Below are positions 29,421 through 38,333 of a stretch of 64,000 nt of DNA, piece after piece (positions within the stretch are counted from its first letter, which is position 1; each line of letters begins with the position of its first letter). Source of the DNA: Gammaproteobacteria bacterium (GTDB taxonomy: Bacteria; Pseudomonadota; Gammaproteobacteria; Burkholderiales; Burkholderiaceae_C); contig JAHIYE010000019.1 of assembly GCA_018815325.1 (NCBI GenBank), positions 124,001 to 188,000 of the forward strand, written 5' to 3'. Under the pieces are notes generated by a model. The model made no database searches. It saw only the letters and a program-made list of their open reading frames with translations, and was not told where the DNA came from. Position numbers and translations under genes: made by a program.

Positions 29421-30353
29421 ATGGAACTGCGCCAGATGCGTTATTTCGTGCGGGTGGTCGAGCTCGGCAGCATGAGCCGTGCCGCGCTGGACCTTGATAT
29501 GGTGCAGTCCGCCTTGAGCCAGCAGATCAGCCGGCTGGAGGGCGAGCTGTCGACCCGGCTGCTGCAACGCTCCAGCAAGGGGGTGGTGCCGACCGAGGCG
29601 GGGATGGCCTTTTTTCGCGAGGCCCAGCTCACGCTGCGCCATGCCGAACAGGCGGCCCGGGCGGCCCAGCAGTCTCGTCTGACGGGCACAGTCAGCGTGG
29701 GGCTGGCACCGACCACGGCTTCGGTGCTCGGGGTGCCACTGATGCGGGCCATGCGCGAGCGCTATCCCGATGTGCGCCTGCACATGGTCGAAAGCCTGTC
29801 GGGCCATCTGTCGGCCATGCTCAACGCGCGGCAGCTTGACCTGGCCGTGTTGTTTCATACCGATGTGGCCCGGCGTTGGAGCGTCACGCCCTTGCTGGAA
29901 GAAAAGCTGTACCTGATCCGTGCGCGCCAGGGACTCAAGGCGAATGCCGCCGTACGTATCCGGATGTCCCAGCTCAAGGCCCTGTCGCTGATTCTGCCGA
30001 CGGGCACGCACGGCCTGCGCAGCACGCTGGATGCAGCATTCGCGCAGGCACGCTGCAAGCCCACTCTGGTGGCAGAGATCGACTCTCTGCCCATCCTGAT
30101 GGACGCGGTGGATGCGGGGCTCGGCGCCACCGTACAACCCTGGGCCGCGGTGGGGCGCTTTGCCGATGCGGCCAGGCGCTTTCATCTGGCCGAGATCACG
30201 GACGTACAGGCACGGCGCCTGAACTCGGTGTGCAGCCTGTCCGATGATGAGCTGTCACCGGCGGCGCTGGCTACCCGGGTCGTGTTGACGGACTGTGCGC
30301 GCGAGCTGGTGGGCAGCGGGCGCTGGATTGGGGCTGAACTCGTCAGCGTCTGA
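29421..30353 (+). CDS. LysR-family transcriptional regulator
   Basis: A 310-residue LTTR. HTH in [20 protein letters not shown], with [20 protein letters not shown] as the recognition helix, then an effector-binding domain ([19 protein letters not shown]). ATG 29421 is preferred over TTG 29418. It is closely related to the convergent LysR at 30377-31315 (shared [11 protein letters not shown]-like and LPTGxHGLR stretches), suggesting a duplicated regulator pair. It starts 53 bases from the divergent mnmA start. Its targets may include the catabolic genes downstream, but no direct evidence is visible. Confidence 0.88.
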   Translation: MELRQMRYFVRVVELGSMSRAALDLDMVQSALSQQISRLEGELSTRLLQRSSKGVVPTEAGMAFFREAQLTLRHAEQAARAAQQSRLTGTVSVGLAPTTASVLGVPLMRAMRERYPDVRLHMVESLSGHLSAMLNARQLDLAVLFHTDVARRWSVTPLLEEKLYLIRARQGLKANAAVRIRMSQLKALSLILPTGTHGLRSTLDAAFAQARCKPTLVAEIDSLPILMDAVDAGLGATVQPWAAVGRFADAARRFHLAEITDVQARRLNSVCSLSDDELSPAALATRVVLTDCARELVGSGRWIGAELVSV

Positions 30354-30376
30354 CACGGTCGTCTGAGCGCGCCAGC

Positions 30377-31315
30377 TCAGTACAGCAGGGAGACGCCATC
30401 CCACTCGCCGGTTTGTACCAACTGCTTGATGACGTCCTTGAGTTCAACCCTGACAGCGGCAGCAGCCGGAGACAGGCGTTCTGGCACGACCGAGTAGAGA
30501 TGGTTCTGGCGTTTCATCTCGGCATCAGAAATGGCCAGGCAGCGCCAACCCTTGCGCTGGCGACCGTGTTGCAGCACGGCGGCCATGGGCTTGATGGTCG
30601 CACCCATGCCTTCGCTTACGCAGGCCATGAGCAGCGAGAGTGAATCGATCTCGGCCACCACACGGCAGCTCAGGCTGCGCTGCTCAAACTCGGCCGCGAT
30701 ACGGCGTCGTAAGCCATGGATGCCCGTGGGCAGGATCAGGGGCAACTGAGCGGCTTCGGCAATGCTGATCCTGACGCGCCGTGGTGCGACCAGATCGCTT
30801 AGCACCGGCAGCATCAGGAACAGCTCTTCCTCCACGATCGGCTCACAAGGCAGGTCAGGAATGGCATCACGGCTGAAGAGTATGGTCAGATCGAGCTGGC
30901 CGAGCTGCATCATTTGCCCGAGGTGTCCGCTCATGCCTTCCACCACATTGAGCACGATGCCGGGGTATTTTTCGCGGATCCTGCGAACGAAGGGAACACC
31001 CACGGTGCAGATGGTCGTGGCGGCCAGGCCGACAGACACCATGCCATGCACGGTGCCCGGTTCCTGGCGGGCTACCGACAGGGCTTGGTCCAGTTGACGC
31101 AGCATGAAGCGGGCGTGGTGCAAAAGGGCCGAGCCGTTTTCAGTGGGCGTGACGCCTTTGGAGCTGCGGATCAGCAGTGGTTTGCCGACTTCGGCCTCCA
31201 GCTTGGCCAGCTGCTGACTCAGTGCAGGCTGCGCGATAAAGAGCTGACGCGATGCTTTTGCGAGGCTGCCGCACTCGATGATCTGGACGAAATACTTGAG
31301 CTGACGAAGATCCAT
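30377..31315 (-). CDS. LysR-family transcriptional regulator, divergent from the ABC transporter
   Basis: A 312-residue LTTR: HTH KYFVQIIECGSLAKASRQLF and recognition helix QPALSQQLAKLEAEVGKPLL, then an effector domain with LILPTGIHGLRRRIAAEFEQ. It is divergent from the Liv-type transporter genes with a 282-base shared region that holds AT-rich dyads, the classical arrangement for an LTTR controlling its neighbour. So it is the best candidate regulator of the 31.6-40.9 kb genes. It is a paralogue of the LysR at 29421-30353, with which it converges (23 bases apart). Confidence 0.88.
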   Translation of the reverse strand: MDLRQLKYFVQIIECGSLAKASRQLFIAQPALSQQLAKLEAEVGKPLLIRSSKGVTPTENGSALLHHARFMLRQLDQALSVARQEPGTVHGMVSVGLAATTICTVGVPFVRRIREKYPGIVLNVVEGMSGHLGQMMQLGQLDLTILFSRDAIPDLPCEPIVEEELFLMLPVLSDLVAPRRVRISIAEAAQLPLILPTGIHGLRRRIAAEFEQRSLSCRVVAEIDSLSLLMACVSEGMGATIKPMAAVLQHGRQRKGWRCLAISDAEMKRQNHLYSVVPERLSPAAAAVRVELKDVIKQLVQTGEWDGVSLLY

Positions 31316-31383
31316 GATCTGTATCCGGTTGGAGAGAGTGCTTCAAGCATATAAGAAATATGTATAGCCCATCTCGGAAAACA

Positions 31384-31399
31384 GTATTTTTACAAATAC
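31384..31399. promoter_or_regulatory. Candidate LysR operator
   Basis: GTATTTTTACAAATAC has perfect 6-bp arms around TTAC; a second AT-rich dyad, ATAAGAAATATGTAT, lies at 31351-31365. Together they span the LysR-proximal part of the 282-base divergent region. The spacing resembles LTTR recognition and activation sites. The rest of the region (31400-31597) shows no other feature I can support apart from the ribosome-binding site AAAAGGAG before 31598. Confidence 0.45.
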
Positions 31400-31597
31400 C
31401 AGCTACTGCCTAGAATTTCCTTGTGCCGGTCGCGAAGCTGTTTCCCAGCGCGTTGTCGGGTACGACTTGCGGGCGCTGTGAGATACAAGAGTGGCTCGCT
31501 CTTCATGGGCAACCCTGGGGCGCGAACCCATCCAGACCGTCTGCCAGCCTGCACAAAAAATCCGGCCGTTACGGCTGAATATAAAAGGAGACGACAC

Positions 31598-32872
31598 ATG
31601 ACACATGACAAGAAGGACGACGGACAGATGCAGAAATCGCGCTTGCGGCGCCAGACCTTGAAAGCCGGGGTCATGGCAGCGGGCATGACGGTTCTGCTGG
31701 GATTCCCGGCGATCGTGCACAGCCAGTCGGACAAGATCAAGATCGGTCACTTGACGCCGATGACAGGTTTTCTGGGTGCGTTGGGGACCTACGCCTCAGA
31801 GGGGGTCCTGCTGGCCGCGGACGAGATCAATGCCGCAGGTGGCGTGATGGGTCGCCAACTCGACGTGATGAGTGAGGACTCGGTGAACCCACAGGTGGCT
31901 TCCACCAAGGCGCAGCGCATGATCGAACGCGATGGTGTGGTGGCGCTGCTGGGCGAGATCAATTCAGCCTCGGCACTGACGATCTCCCAGGTGGCGGCCC
32001 GCAACAAGGTGATTTTCATAGACACCGGAGCACGCTCTGACGCCCTACGTGGCAAGGATTGCAATCGCTATACCTTCCATGCAGACATTCCGGTCACCGT
32101 GATGGTCAATACAGTAGGGCAAGCCCTGGTGCGTGACAACATGGTCAAGGACAAGAAGATTTTCAGTCTGACCGCCGACTATCTGTTTGGTCATGATCTG
32201 TCGAAGGGTGCCAAGAAATTTTTTGCTGCCAACGGTGGTAACCAGATTGGTGACGAGCTGGTGGCCACCGATGTGACGGATTTCAGTCCTTACCTGCTCA
32301 AGATCCGTCAGGCAAAACCCGATCTGGTGGCGACCAACCTGGCCGGCAATCAGGTGACCAACTTTGTGAAACAGTACGCGGAATTTGGCCTGCCGTATCC
32401 GGTCGTAGGTTTCAATCTCAATACCGCCGATGCCTGGGCTGCTGGCGAGGGCAACCTGGGAGGCATCTGGCCAACCAGCTGGCACCACGATCTGCAGACG
32501 CCGGGTTCGAAGGCTTTCGTGGCTGCCTTCACCAAGAAATATGGCAAAACGCCGGAGAACCACGCTTGGGTCGATTACGTGTCGCTCAAGATGCTGGCTC
32601 AAGCCATGAGTGCCACGAAGTCCACCGATACCGAGAAGCTGATTGCCTACTTTGAATCGGATGCGCAGTTCGACATTCTCAAGGGGCGCAAGGGTTACTT
32701 CCGGTCCTGGGATCACCAACTGATGCAGGAGGCCTATCCGTTCACGGTCAAGGCCAAGGGCCAGGCCAAGAACAAGTGGGACTTCCTGAAGTTTGGTGAT
32801 GCCGTGCCAGCACCGAGCCAGCCATTGGAGTTGCTGGCGCCTACCAGGGCCGAGAGCACCTGCAAGATGTAA
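31598..32872 (+). CDS. Liv-type ABC transporter substrate-binding protein
   Basis: A 424-residue periplasmic-binding protein of the branched-chain amino acid/aromatic acid type (Peripla_BP_6). N-terminus has a twin-arginine-like export signal (SRLRRQTLKAGVMAAG) followed by KIKIGHLTPMTGFLGALGTY, the usual start of mature LivK proteins, then LLAADEINAAGGVMGRQLDV. ATG 31598 has a good RBS; the frame is open upstream but without support. Liv-type systems import leucine-type amino acids, urea, or aromatic and hydroxy acids; the ligand is unknown. It is followed by a perfect hairpin and then the permease genes. Confidence 0.92.
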   Translation: MTHDKKDDGQMQKSRLRRQTLKAGVMAAGMTVLLGFPAIVHSQSDKIKIGHLTPMTGFLGALGTYASEGVLLAADEINAAGGVMGRQLDVMSEDSVNPQVASTKAQRMIERDGVVALLGEINSASALTISQVAARNKVIFIDTGARSDALRGKDCNRYTFHADIPVTVMVNTVGQALVRDNMVKDKKIFSLTADYLFGHDLSKGAKKFFAANGGNQIGDELVATDVTDFSPYLLKIRQAKPDLVATNLAGNQVTNFVKQYAEFGLPYPVVGFNLNTADAWAAGEGNLGGIWPTSWHHDLQTPGSKAFVAAFTKKYGKTPENHAWVDYVSLKMLAQAMSATKSTDTEKLIAYFESDAQFDILKGRKGYFRSWDHQLMQEAYPFTVKAKGQAKNKWDFLKFGDAVPAPSQPLELLAPTRAESTCKM

Positions 32873-32877
32873 GTCGT

Positions 32878-32917
32878 CGCGAGCGACAGCGGCATGATCG
32901 TGCCGCTGTCGCTCGCG
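32878..32917 (+). other. Perfect 17-bp hairpin between binding-protein and permease genes
   Basis: CGCGAGCGACAGCGGCA and its exact complement flank a 6-base loop, starting 6 bases after the binding-protein stop. There is no T-run, so it is more likely an mRNA 3'-end stabiliser or attenuator favouring high binding-protein levels than a simple terminator. Confidence 0.75.
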
Positions 32918-32973
32918 GGTGTGTCCCATGGGCCGGGTCGGCTTGATGGGTGCAAGGTCTCTTTCCCTTCTGG

Positions 32974-33855
32974 ATGGCTATGGAAATCGTGTTCTTGCTG
33001 GAGCAGATCGTCAACGGTCTTGTGCTCGGCGGTTACTACCTCTTGCTGGCGTTGGGCCTGTCGCTGATTTTCAGCGTTGGTGGCATCGTCAACCTGGCAC
33101 ATGGCGCGTTTTATGCGCTGGGTGCCTACGTGTCGCTGGAAGTCAGCAAACATCTGGGGTTTGGCCCCAGCATTTTCATCACCCCCGTCCTTGTCGGGCT
33201 GCTGGGCATCGTGTTCGAGCGCTATCTGTTGCGCCGCTTCTATGCCGCCGACCCGATCCTCAGCTTGCTGGTTACTTTTGGTCTGGCCATGGTGGCCGAG
33301 CAGCTCATTCGCATGATTTGGGGTGCCGCACCTCTGGCCTCCAGCATGCCATCGGAATTCAAGGGGCAGCTCTTGATGGGCGACATGATGTTCTCGCGTT
33401 ACCGCTTGTTCATCCTCGGTGTGGTCATCGTGGTCATGGCAGGCATCTGGCTGCTGCTGCACAAGACGGCATTTGGACGCGTAGTGCGTGCGGGCGTGCA
33501 AAAGCCTGACATGGTGGCCGTGCTGGGCATACGTCTGCAACCCTATATGACGGCGATCGTCGTGCTGGGCGTGGCTACGGCCGCGCTGGGCGGCGTGCTG
33601 TTTGGTCCGATCGCCGTGGTGCACCCGGCCATGGGTACCGAGATCATGACTGTGGCCTTTGTGGTGGTGGTGATTGGTGGCCTCGGCAGTTTCTGGGGAG
33701 TGGTGCTGGCAGCGTTTCTGGTGGGGGTGGTGCGAGGCATCACCATCCATTTCGAGCCGGCCGCTGGCGAGGCATCGATGTATGTGCTGATGTTTCTCGT
33801 CCTCATGTTTCGTCCACGGGGCTTGTTGGGTGAACGCATCGAGCGCTTCGAATAA
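32974..33855 (+). CDS. Liv-type ABC transporter permease (LivH-like)
   Basis: About 293 residues with eight or so hydrophobic segments. Family landmarks are LVLGGYYLLLALGLSLIFSV, GIVNLAHGAFYALGAYVS and GGLGSFWGVVLAAFLVGVVR. ATG 32974 (or 32980) is chosen; an upstream GTG 32950 adds eight residues. It is the first inner-membrane half of a high-affinity importer, with the second permease and both ATPases fused in the next gene. Confidence 0.92.
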   Translation: MAMEIVFLLEQIVNGLVLGGYYLLLALGLSLIFSVGGIVNLAHGAFYALGAYVSLEVSKHLGFGPSIFITPVLVGLLGIVFERYLLRRFYAADPILSLLVTFGLAMVAEQLIRMIWGAAPLASSMPSEFKGQLLMGDMMFSRYRLFILGVVIVVMAGIWLLLHKTAFGRVVRAGVQKPDMVAVLGIRLQPYMTAIVVLGVATAALGGVLFGPIAVVHPAMGTEIMTVAFVVVVIGGLGSFWGVVLAAFLVGVVRGITIHFEPAAGEASMYVLMFLVLMFRPRGLLGERIERFE

Positions 33856-33879
33856 CAAGTCCAAAGACAAGTACTTTCA

Positions 33880-36417
33880 ATGATGAGTGGATTCGTGAAT
33901 CAAAAATACCGGGCTCTCTGGATTGGTGCCGCAGGACTGGTGCTGATGCCTGTGCTGTTCCAGGCCATCGGCCTGACGCTGGATGCGGCAACCGTGGTGG
34001 TCATTCTGGCCATGGCCGCGATGGGACTGAATCTGCTGGTTGGTTACAGCGGCCTGGTGTCCTTCGGGCACAGCGCCTGGTTCGGCATAGGTGGCTACGC
34101 GGCGGCACTGGCGCATTTGCACTGGTTCAAGGGGCAGTTCATCGCCCCGTTGCTGTTTTCCCTTGTTTTCACCGGCCTGCTGGCGCTGGCGGTGGGTTTC
34201 CTGATCCTGCGGCGCCGCGGTGTGTATTTCTCGCTGCTGACGCTGGCACTGTGCGCACTGACCTTTGCCATCTCCTTTCGCTGGACCAGCCTGACTGGCG
34301 GCGAGGGCGGTCTGGGGGGCATTGAGCGCGGTACGCCAGGACTGCTGAATCTGGATGATCATCTGACCTTTTACGCGGTCGTTGCGCTGATCGGCTTTGC
34401 CGTGTTGTATGCCCTGCTGCGTGTGGTGCGTTCGCCCTTTGGACATGTGCTGGTGGCGATTCGCGAGAATGAACAGCGGGCTCTGTTCCAGGGCTACAAC
34501 ACCGATCGCTACAAGCTGGTGGCTTTCGTGCTGTCGGCATGCATGACCGGGCTGGCTGGTGCATTGCTGATATTCCTGCACCGGCTGGCCGCCGCCGAGT
34601 CCACCACCGTGGCATTCTCCGGTGAATTGCTCGCCATGGTGGTGATCGGTGGCATGCGCAGCTTCCTGGGGCCGGCTCTCGGCGCGTTGTTCTTCCTGTT
34701 GTTTCGCGAGCTGTTTTCCATCTACACCGACAACTGGTTGCTGTGGTTCGGCCTCATCTTTGTCGGTTTCATCATCTTCTCGCCGACAGGTCTGACAGGT
34801 ATCTGGGCCAAGCTGCGCCAGCGTTTCAAGCCACTGCCGCAAGACAGTGCGGCCATGAGCAGGCGCCAGATCTTCGAGGGCCTGCCACTGCCCGCGTTTC
34901 TGAGGCCCGCATCGCTGCAGGGCACGGTGCTGCAGGCGCAGGGCATAGGCAAGCATTTCGGCGGCATTCAGGCTGTCAAGAGCTCAGACCTGAGTATCGA
35001 GGCCGGGCAGATTCACTCGCTGATTGGCCCCAACGGCGCCGGCAAGACCACGACCTTCAACCTGATATCAGGCATGTTCATGCCCGATACGGGTACGGTA
35101 CTGCTGCGTGGCAAAGCGATCCAGCACCTTTCACCGGACCGCATCTGCCAGCAGGGGCTGGCGCGCTCTTTCCAGATCACCAACCTGTTCAAGGGCTTGT
35201 CGATCTACGAAAACCTGCGTCTGTCGCTGCAGGCAAGACATGCGGCGCGCCTGAACTGGTGGCGTGATATCGACCATTACCCCGAGATTCACGCCGAGAC
35301 GGCAGAGCTGATGAAGTTCCTGGGCCTGCAGGGCATGGAGGAGGTGCAGGGGGGGGGTCTGTCCTATGGCGGACAGAGGCTGGTCGATCTGGGCATTGCA
35401 CTGGGCTCCAAGCCGCAGGTGCTATTGCTGGACGAGCCGCTCGCAGGGCTTGCTGCGGCCGAGCGGGAACGCGTCTCCAGGTTGGTCATCACGATTGCCA
35501 GCAACATTCCGGTGCTGATCGTCGAGCACGACATCGATCGTGTGCTGTCTTTTTCGCACCGCGTCACGGTGATGAATCAGGGCGAGGTGCTGATGAGCGG
35601 CACACCCGAGGCGGTGCGGCTGGACCAGCGGGTGCAGGAAATCTATACCGGCACCGGCACGCCGCCCGTCACCGGGCGCAGCAGCGGACCGCAGGGCGAA
35701 CGCCCCCTGGTGCTCGACTTCGAGAAGGTCAACGCCTTCTATGGCAAGAGTCACATCCTGAACGACGCCAGCCTGCAGGTGCGTGAGGGCGAGATCGTGG
35801 CGCTGCTGGGGCGCAACGGTGCGGGCAAAACCACCTTGCTGAAGAGCATGGTGGGCCTGTTGCCGCCAGCCAGTGGTCGTGTGAACTTTGCCGGTACTGA
35901 AATCGCCGGCCTGCATGCGCCCGACATTGCGCGTCTGGGCATTGGCTATGTGCCGCAGGGGCGTGGCTTGTTTGCCGGCATGACGGTGGCAGAAAACCTG
36001 GCACTGGGTCGGCTGGCGCGAAAAACCGATGGCAGCTGCGGCGTGGTCTGGAGTGAGGAAAAAATCCTGGCGTACTTCCCGCGTCTCAAGGAACGCATGC
36101 ATGTGGCGGCCGATTACCTCTCGGGCGGCGAGCAGCAGATGGTGGCTGTGGCGCGCGCGCTGTCAGGCAATGTCAGCCTGCTGCTGCTGGATGAGCCGTT
36201 CGAAGGCCTGGCACCTACCGTGGTGCAGGAGCTGTTCACGGTATTCGACAAGCTGCGCCAGCACGTTTCCATCGTCATCGTTGAGCACAACCTGGATCTG
36301 GTGCTGGCACTGGCGGACCGCGTCTATGCGCTGGAGCGCGGCACGGTCTTCCACGAAGGACCGGCACAACCGCTGCTGACTGATCTGGACTACAGGAAAA
36401 AAATCCTGTGGCTGTAA
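33880..36417 (+). CDS. LivM-LivG-LivF triple fusion: permease plus two ATPases
   Basis: An 845-residue single ORF. Residues ~1-325 are a LivM-like permease (MGLNLLVGYSGLVSFGHSAW, GGEGGLGGI, GGMRSFLGPALGALFFLLF). Residues ~345-590 are a LivG-like ATPase with Walker A GPNGAGKTT at 383-391, signature LSYGGQ at 494-499 and Walker B DEP from 518. Residues ~612-845 are a LivF-like ATPase with Walker A GRNGAGKTT at 644-652, signature LSGGEQQM from 747 and Walker B DEP near 771. LivM-LivG fusions are known; all three in one chain is unusual. The linker regions (around 326-345 and 590-612) are Pro/Ser/Gly-rich. No stop or frameshift separates the domains in the given sequence. Confidence 0.93.
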   Translation: MMSGFVNQKYRALWIGAAGLVLMPVLFQAIGLTLDAATVVVILAMAAMGLNLLVGYSGLVSFGHSAWFGIGGYAAALAHLHWFKGQFIAPLLFSLVFTGLLALAVGFLILRRRGVYFSLLTLALCALTFAISFRWTSLTGGEGGLGGIERGTPGLLNLDDHLTFYAVVALIGFAVLYALLRVVRSPFGHVLVAIRENEQRALFQGYNTDRYKLVAFVLSACMTGLAGALLIFLHRLAAAESTTVAFSGELLAMVVIGGMRSFLGPALGALFFLLFRELFSIYTDNWLLWFGLIFVGFIIFSPTGLTGIWAKLRQRFKPLPQDSAAMSRRQIFEGLPLPAFLRPASLQGTVLQAQGIGKHFGGIQAVKSSDLSIEAGQIHSLIGPNGAGKTTTFNLISGMFMPDTGTVLLRGKAIQHLSPDRICQQGLARSFQITNLFKGLSIYENLRLSLQARHAARLNWWRDIDHYPEIHAETAELMKFLGLQGMEEVQGGGLSYGGQRLVDLGIALGSKPQVLLLDEPLAGLAAAERERVSRLVITIASNIPVLIVEHDIDRVLSFSHRVTVMNQGEVLMSGTPEAVRLDQRVQEIYTGTGTPPVTGRSSGPQGERPLVLDFEKVNAFYGKSHILNDASLQVREGEIVALLGRNGAGKTTLLKSMVGLLPPASGRVNFAGTEIAGLHAPDIARLGIGYVPQGRGLFAGMTVAENLALGRLARKTDGSCGVVWSEEKILAYFPRLKERMHVAADYLSGGEQQMVAVARALSGNVSLLLLDEPFEGLAPTVVQELFTVFDKLRQHVSIVIVEHNLDLVLALADRVYALERGTVFHEGPAQPLLTDLDYRKKILWL

Positions 36418-36467
36418 TTGACTTCAACAACTTATTCCATGCGCACTGCTACTGAGGGGAGAACACC

Positions 36468-36854
36468 ATGAAACACAAGCAAATACCCAAGACCCTGGTC
36501 GAAAAAATGGCCAACCTGCCCTGGAAGGAATACCCGGGCCACTTCGGTGGAGCCCTGTCCAAGGAGTTGGCGGGTCCGCAAACCACGGGTAGCGCGCGTG
36601 TGGACTTCCGGATATCGCACTATGCGCCGGCGGCCTATGTCGGCGAGCACGTGCACAAGGTACAGGAGCAGGTCTACTATGTGCTTGAAGGGGAGGGCAT
36701 CCTTACGCTGGATGAGGACAGGCATCTGATGCGCCCCCATGATTACGTCTTTGTTCCACCTGGCGTGCGCCACAGTTTTACCAATACGGGCACTGCAGGG
36801 CTGGTGTTCCTGGTGATCACCACGCCGGCAAGCGATGAAGAGGAGATGCGCTGA
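36468..36854 (+). CDS. Single-domain cupin protein
   Basis: 128 residues with one cupin barrel: motif 1 GEHVHKVQEQVYYVLEGEG (His-x-His-like HVH, then Glu) and motif 2 PHDYVFVPPGVRHSFTNTG. A metal site is plausible from the two His, Glu and downstream His. Cupins in catabolic clusters are dioxygenases, isomerases or ligand sensors; the sequence does not tell which. It overlaps the aldehyde dehydrogenase start by one base, so the two are translationally coupled. Confidence 0.82.
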   Translation: MKHKQIPKTLVEKMANLPWKEYPGHFGGALSKELAGPQTTGSARVDFRISHYAPAAYVGEHVHKVQEQVYYVLEGEGILTLDEDRHLMRPHDYVFVPPGVRHSFTNTGTAGLVFLVITTPASDEEEMR

Positions 36855-38320
36855 TGAAACAGCAAACCTCCCATGTTGTGGATGAGCGCCGACAGCCCGT
36901 CTATCACCTGCTGATGGATGGCGAGTGGGTGGAGGGGCAGGGTCCGCGCGTTGCTGTGCATGACAAATACAAGCGCGAGCCGTTTGCGTCCATCACCGTG
37001 GCGGATCAGCAGCAGGTCAACGAGGCGGTGAGCAGCGCCCATGCGGCCTTTCGCAGTGGCGTGCCCGTTGCTTTTGAGCGCGGGGCGGTGCTGGATCGTG
37101 CGGCTGTCTTGCTGGAGGCGCGGCTGGATGACTTTGTCCGCACCATGCAATTTGAGGCGGGTTTTACGGCGTCGGATGCGACGGGCGAGGTTCGCCGTTG
37201 CATCCAGACCCTCAAGCTCTCGGCGGAAGAGGCGCGGCGCCTGGCGGGCGACGTGATTCCGCTGGCAGGTGCGCCCAATCAGGCAGGCCGCATCGGCTTT
37301 ACGATGCGTGTGCCGCTGGGTGTGGTGGCTGCGATCACGCCTTTCAACTCCCCGCTCAACACGGTTGCCCACAAGGTCGCACCGGCGTTTGCGGCGGGCA
37401 ATGCGGTGATCCTGAAACCCTCGACCCACACGCCGCTGACAGCATGCAAGCTTGCAGAGGTGCTGCTGGAAGCCGGCATGCCGCGAGGATTTTTGTCGGT
37501 ATTGCATGGCAGTGCCGATGTGGTGAAGTGGCTGCAACAGGATGAGCGTGTGCGCTTCTTTGCCTTCACGGGCAGCACTGAAGTGGGGCGCAAGATCCAG
37601 CAGGCTGCAGGCTTGCGACGCACGCAGATGGAACTGGGTTCGATCGCCTGCACCATCCTGTGCGATGACGCGCAACTCGATGCCGCGCTGCAGAAAGTGG
37701 TGAATGCAGGCTACCGCAAGGCGGGGCAGGTGTGTACCTCGGTGCAATTGCTGCTGGTGCATGCCTCCTTGCAACAAGAAGTGGAGCGCCGGCTGGCGGA
37801 CATGGTCAAGGCTTTGCCCTTTGGCGATCCACAAGATCCGGCTACGGTGGTGGGGCCGGTGATCAGCGAGGAGGCCGCGGTGCGCATCGACGCCTGGATT
37901 CAGGATGCCGTGGCTGCCGGTGCCAGACTGCTCGCCGGCGGCAAGCGACAGGGTGCTGTGGTGCCGCCAACCCTGCTGACAGGGGTGAGCGATGCCATGA
38001 ATGTCGCCTGCAGCGAGATTTTTGGCCCCGTGGTCTGCATCCTTCCTTTCCAGACACTGGAACAAGCCATCGAGCGCGTTAACGCGACGCCCTTCGGTCT
38101 GGCCGCAGGGGTCTTTACCAACCGGCTTGACGAGGCCTTGTCGGCCGCACAGCGTCTGGAGGTTGGCGGTGTGCACATCAACGAGACATCGAGTTCCCGG
38201 GTGGACCTCATGCCCTACGGTGGCTCCAAGGACAGCGGCTTTGGACGCGAAGGGCCACACTATGCGGTGCATGAGATGACCGAAGAACGTATCGTCACGT
38301 TCACTATCAGCCAGCCATAA
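36854..38320 (+). CDS. NAD(P)+-dependent aldehyde dehydrogenase
   Basis: 488 residues of the ALDH superfamily; oxidises an aldehyde to the acid. General base E260 in MELGS and nucleophile C294 in KAGQVCTSV are present, with the Rossmann FTGSTEVGRKIQ and PFNSPLNTVAHKVAPAFAAG stretches. The subfamily resembles lactaldehyde/phosphonoacetaldehyde-type ALDHs, but the substrate is not readable. Placed between the cupin and a TPP enzyme, it would accept the aldehyde made by that decarboxylase or lyase; this is inference. Confidence 0.92.
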   Translation: MKQQTSHVVDERRQPVYHLLMDGEWVEGQGPRVAVHDKYKREPFASITVADQQQVNEAVSSAHAAFRSGVPVAFERGAVLDRAAVLLEARLDDFVRTMQFEAGFTASDATGEVRRCIQTLKLSAEEARRLAGDVIPLAGAPNQAGRIGFTMRVPLGVVAAITPFNSPLNTVAHKVAPAFAAGNAVILKPSTHTPLTACKLAEVLLEAGMPRGFLSVLHGSADVVKWLQQDERVRFFAFTGSTEVGRKIQQAAGLRRTQMELGSIACTILCDDAQLDAALQKVVNAGYRKAGQVCTSVQLLLVHASLQQEVERRLADMVKALPFGDPQDPATVVGPVISEEAAVRIDAWIQDAVAAGARLLAGGKRQGAVVPPTLLTGVSDAMNVACSEIFGPVVCILPFQTLEQAIERVNATPFGLAAGVFTNRLDEALSAAQRLEVGGVHINETSSSRVDLMPYGGSKDSGFGREGPHYAVHEMTEERIVTFTISQP

Positions 38321-38333
38321 GGAAAGCAACAGT

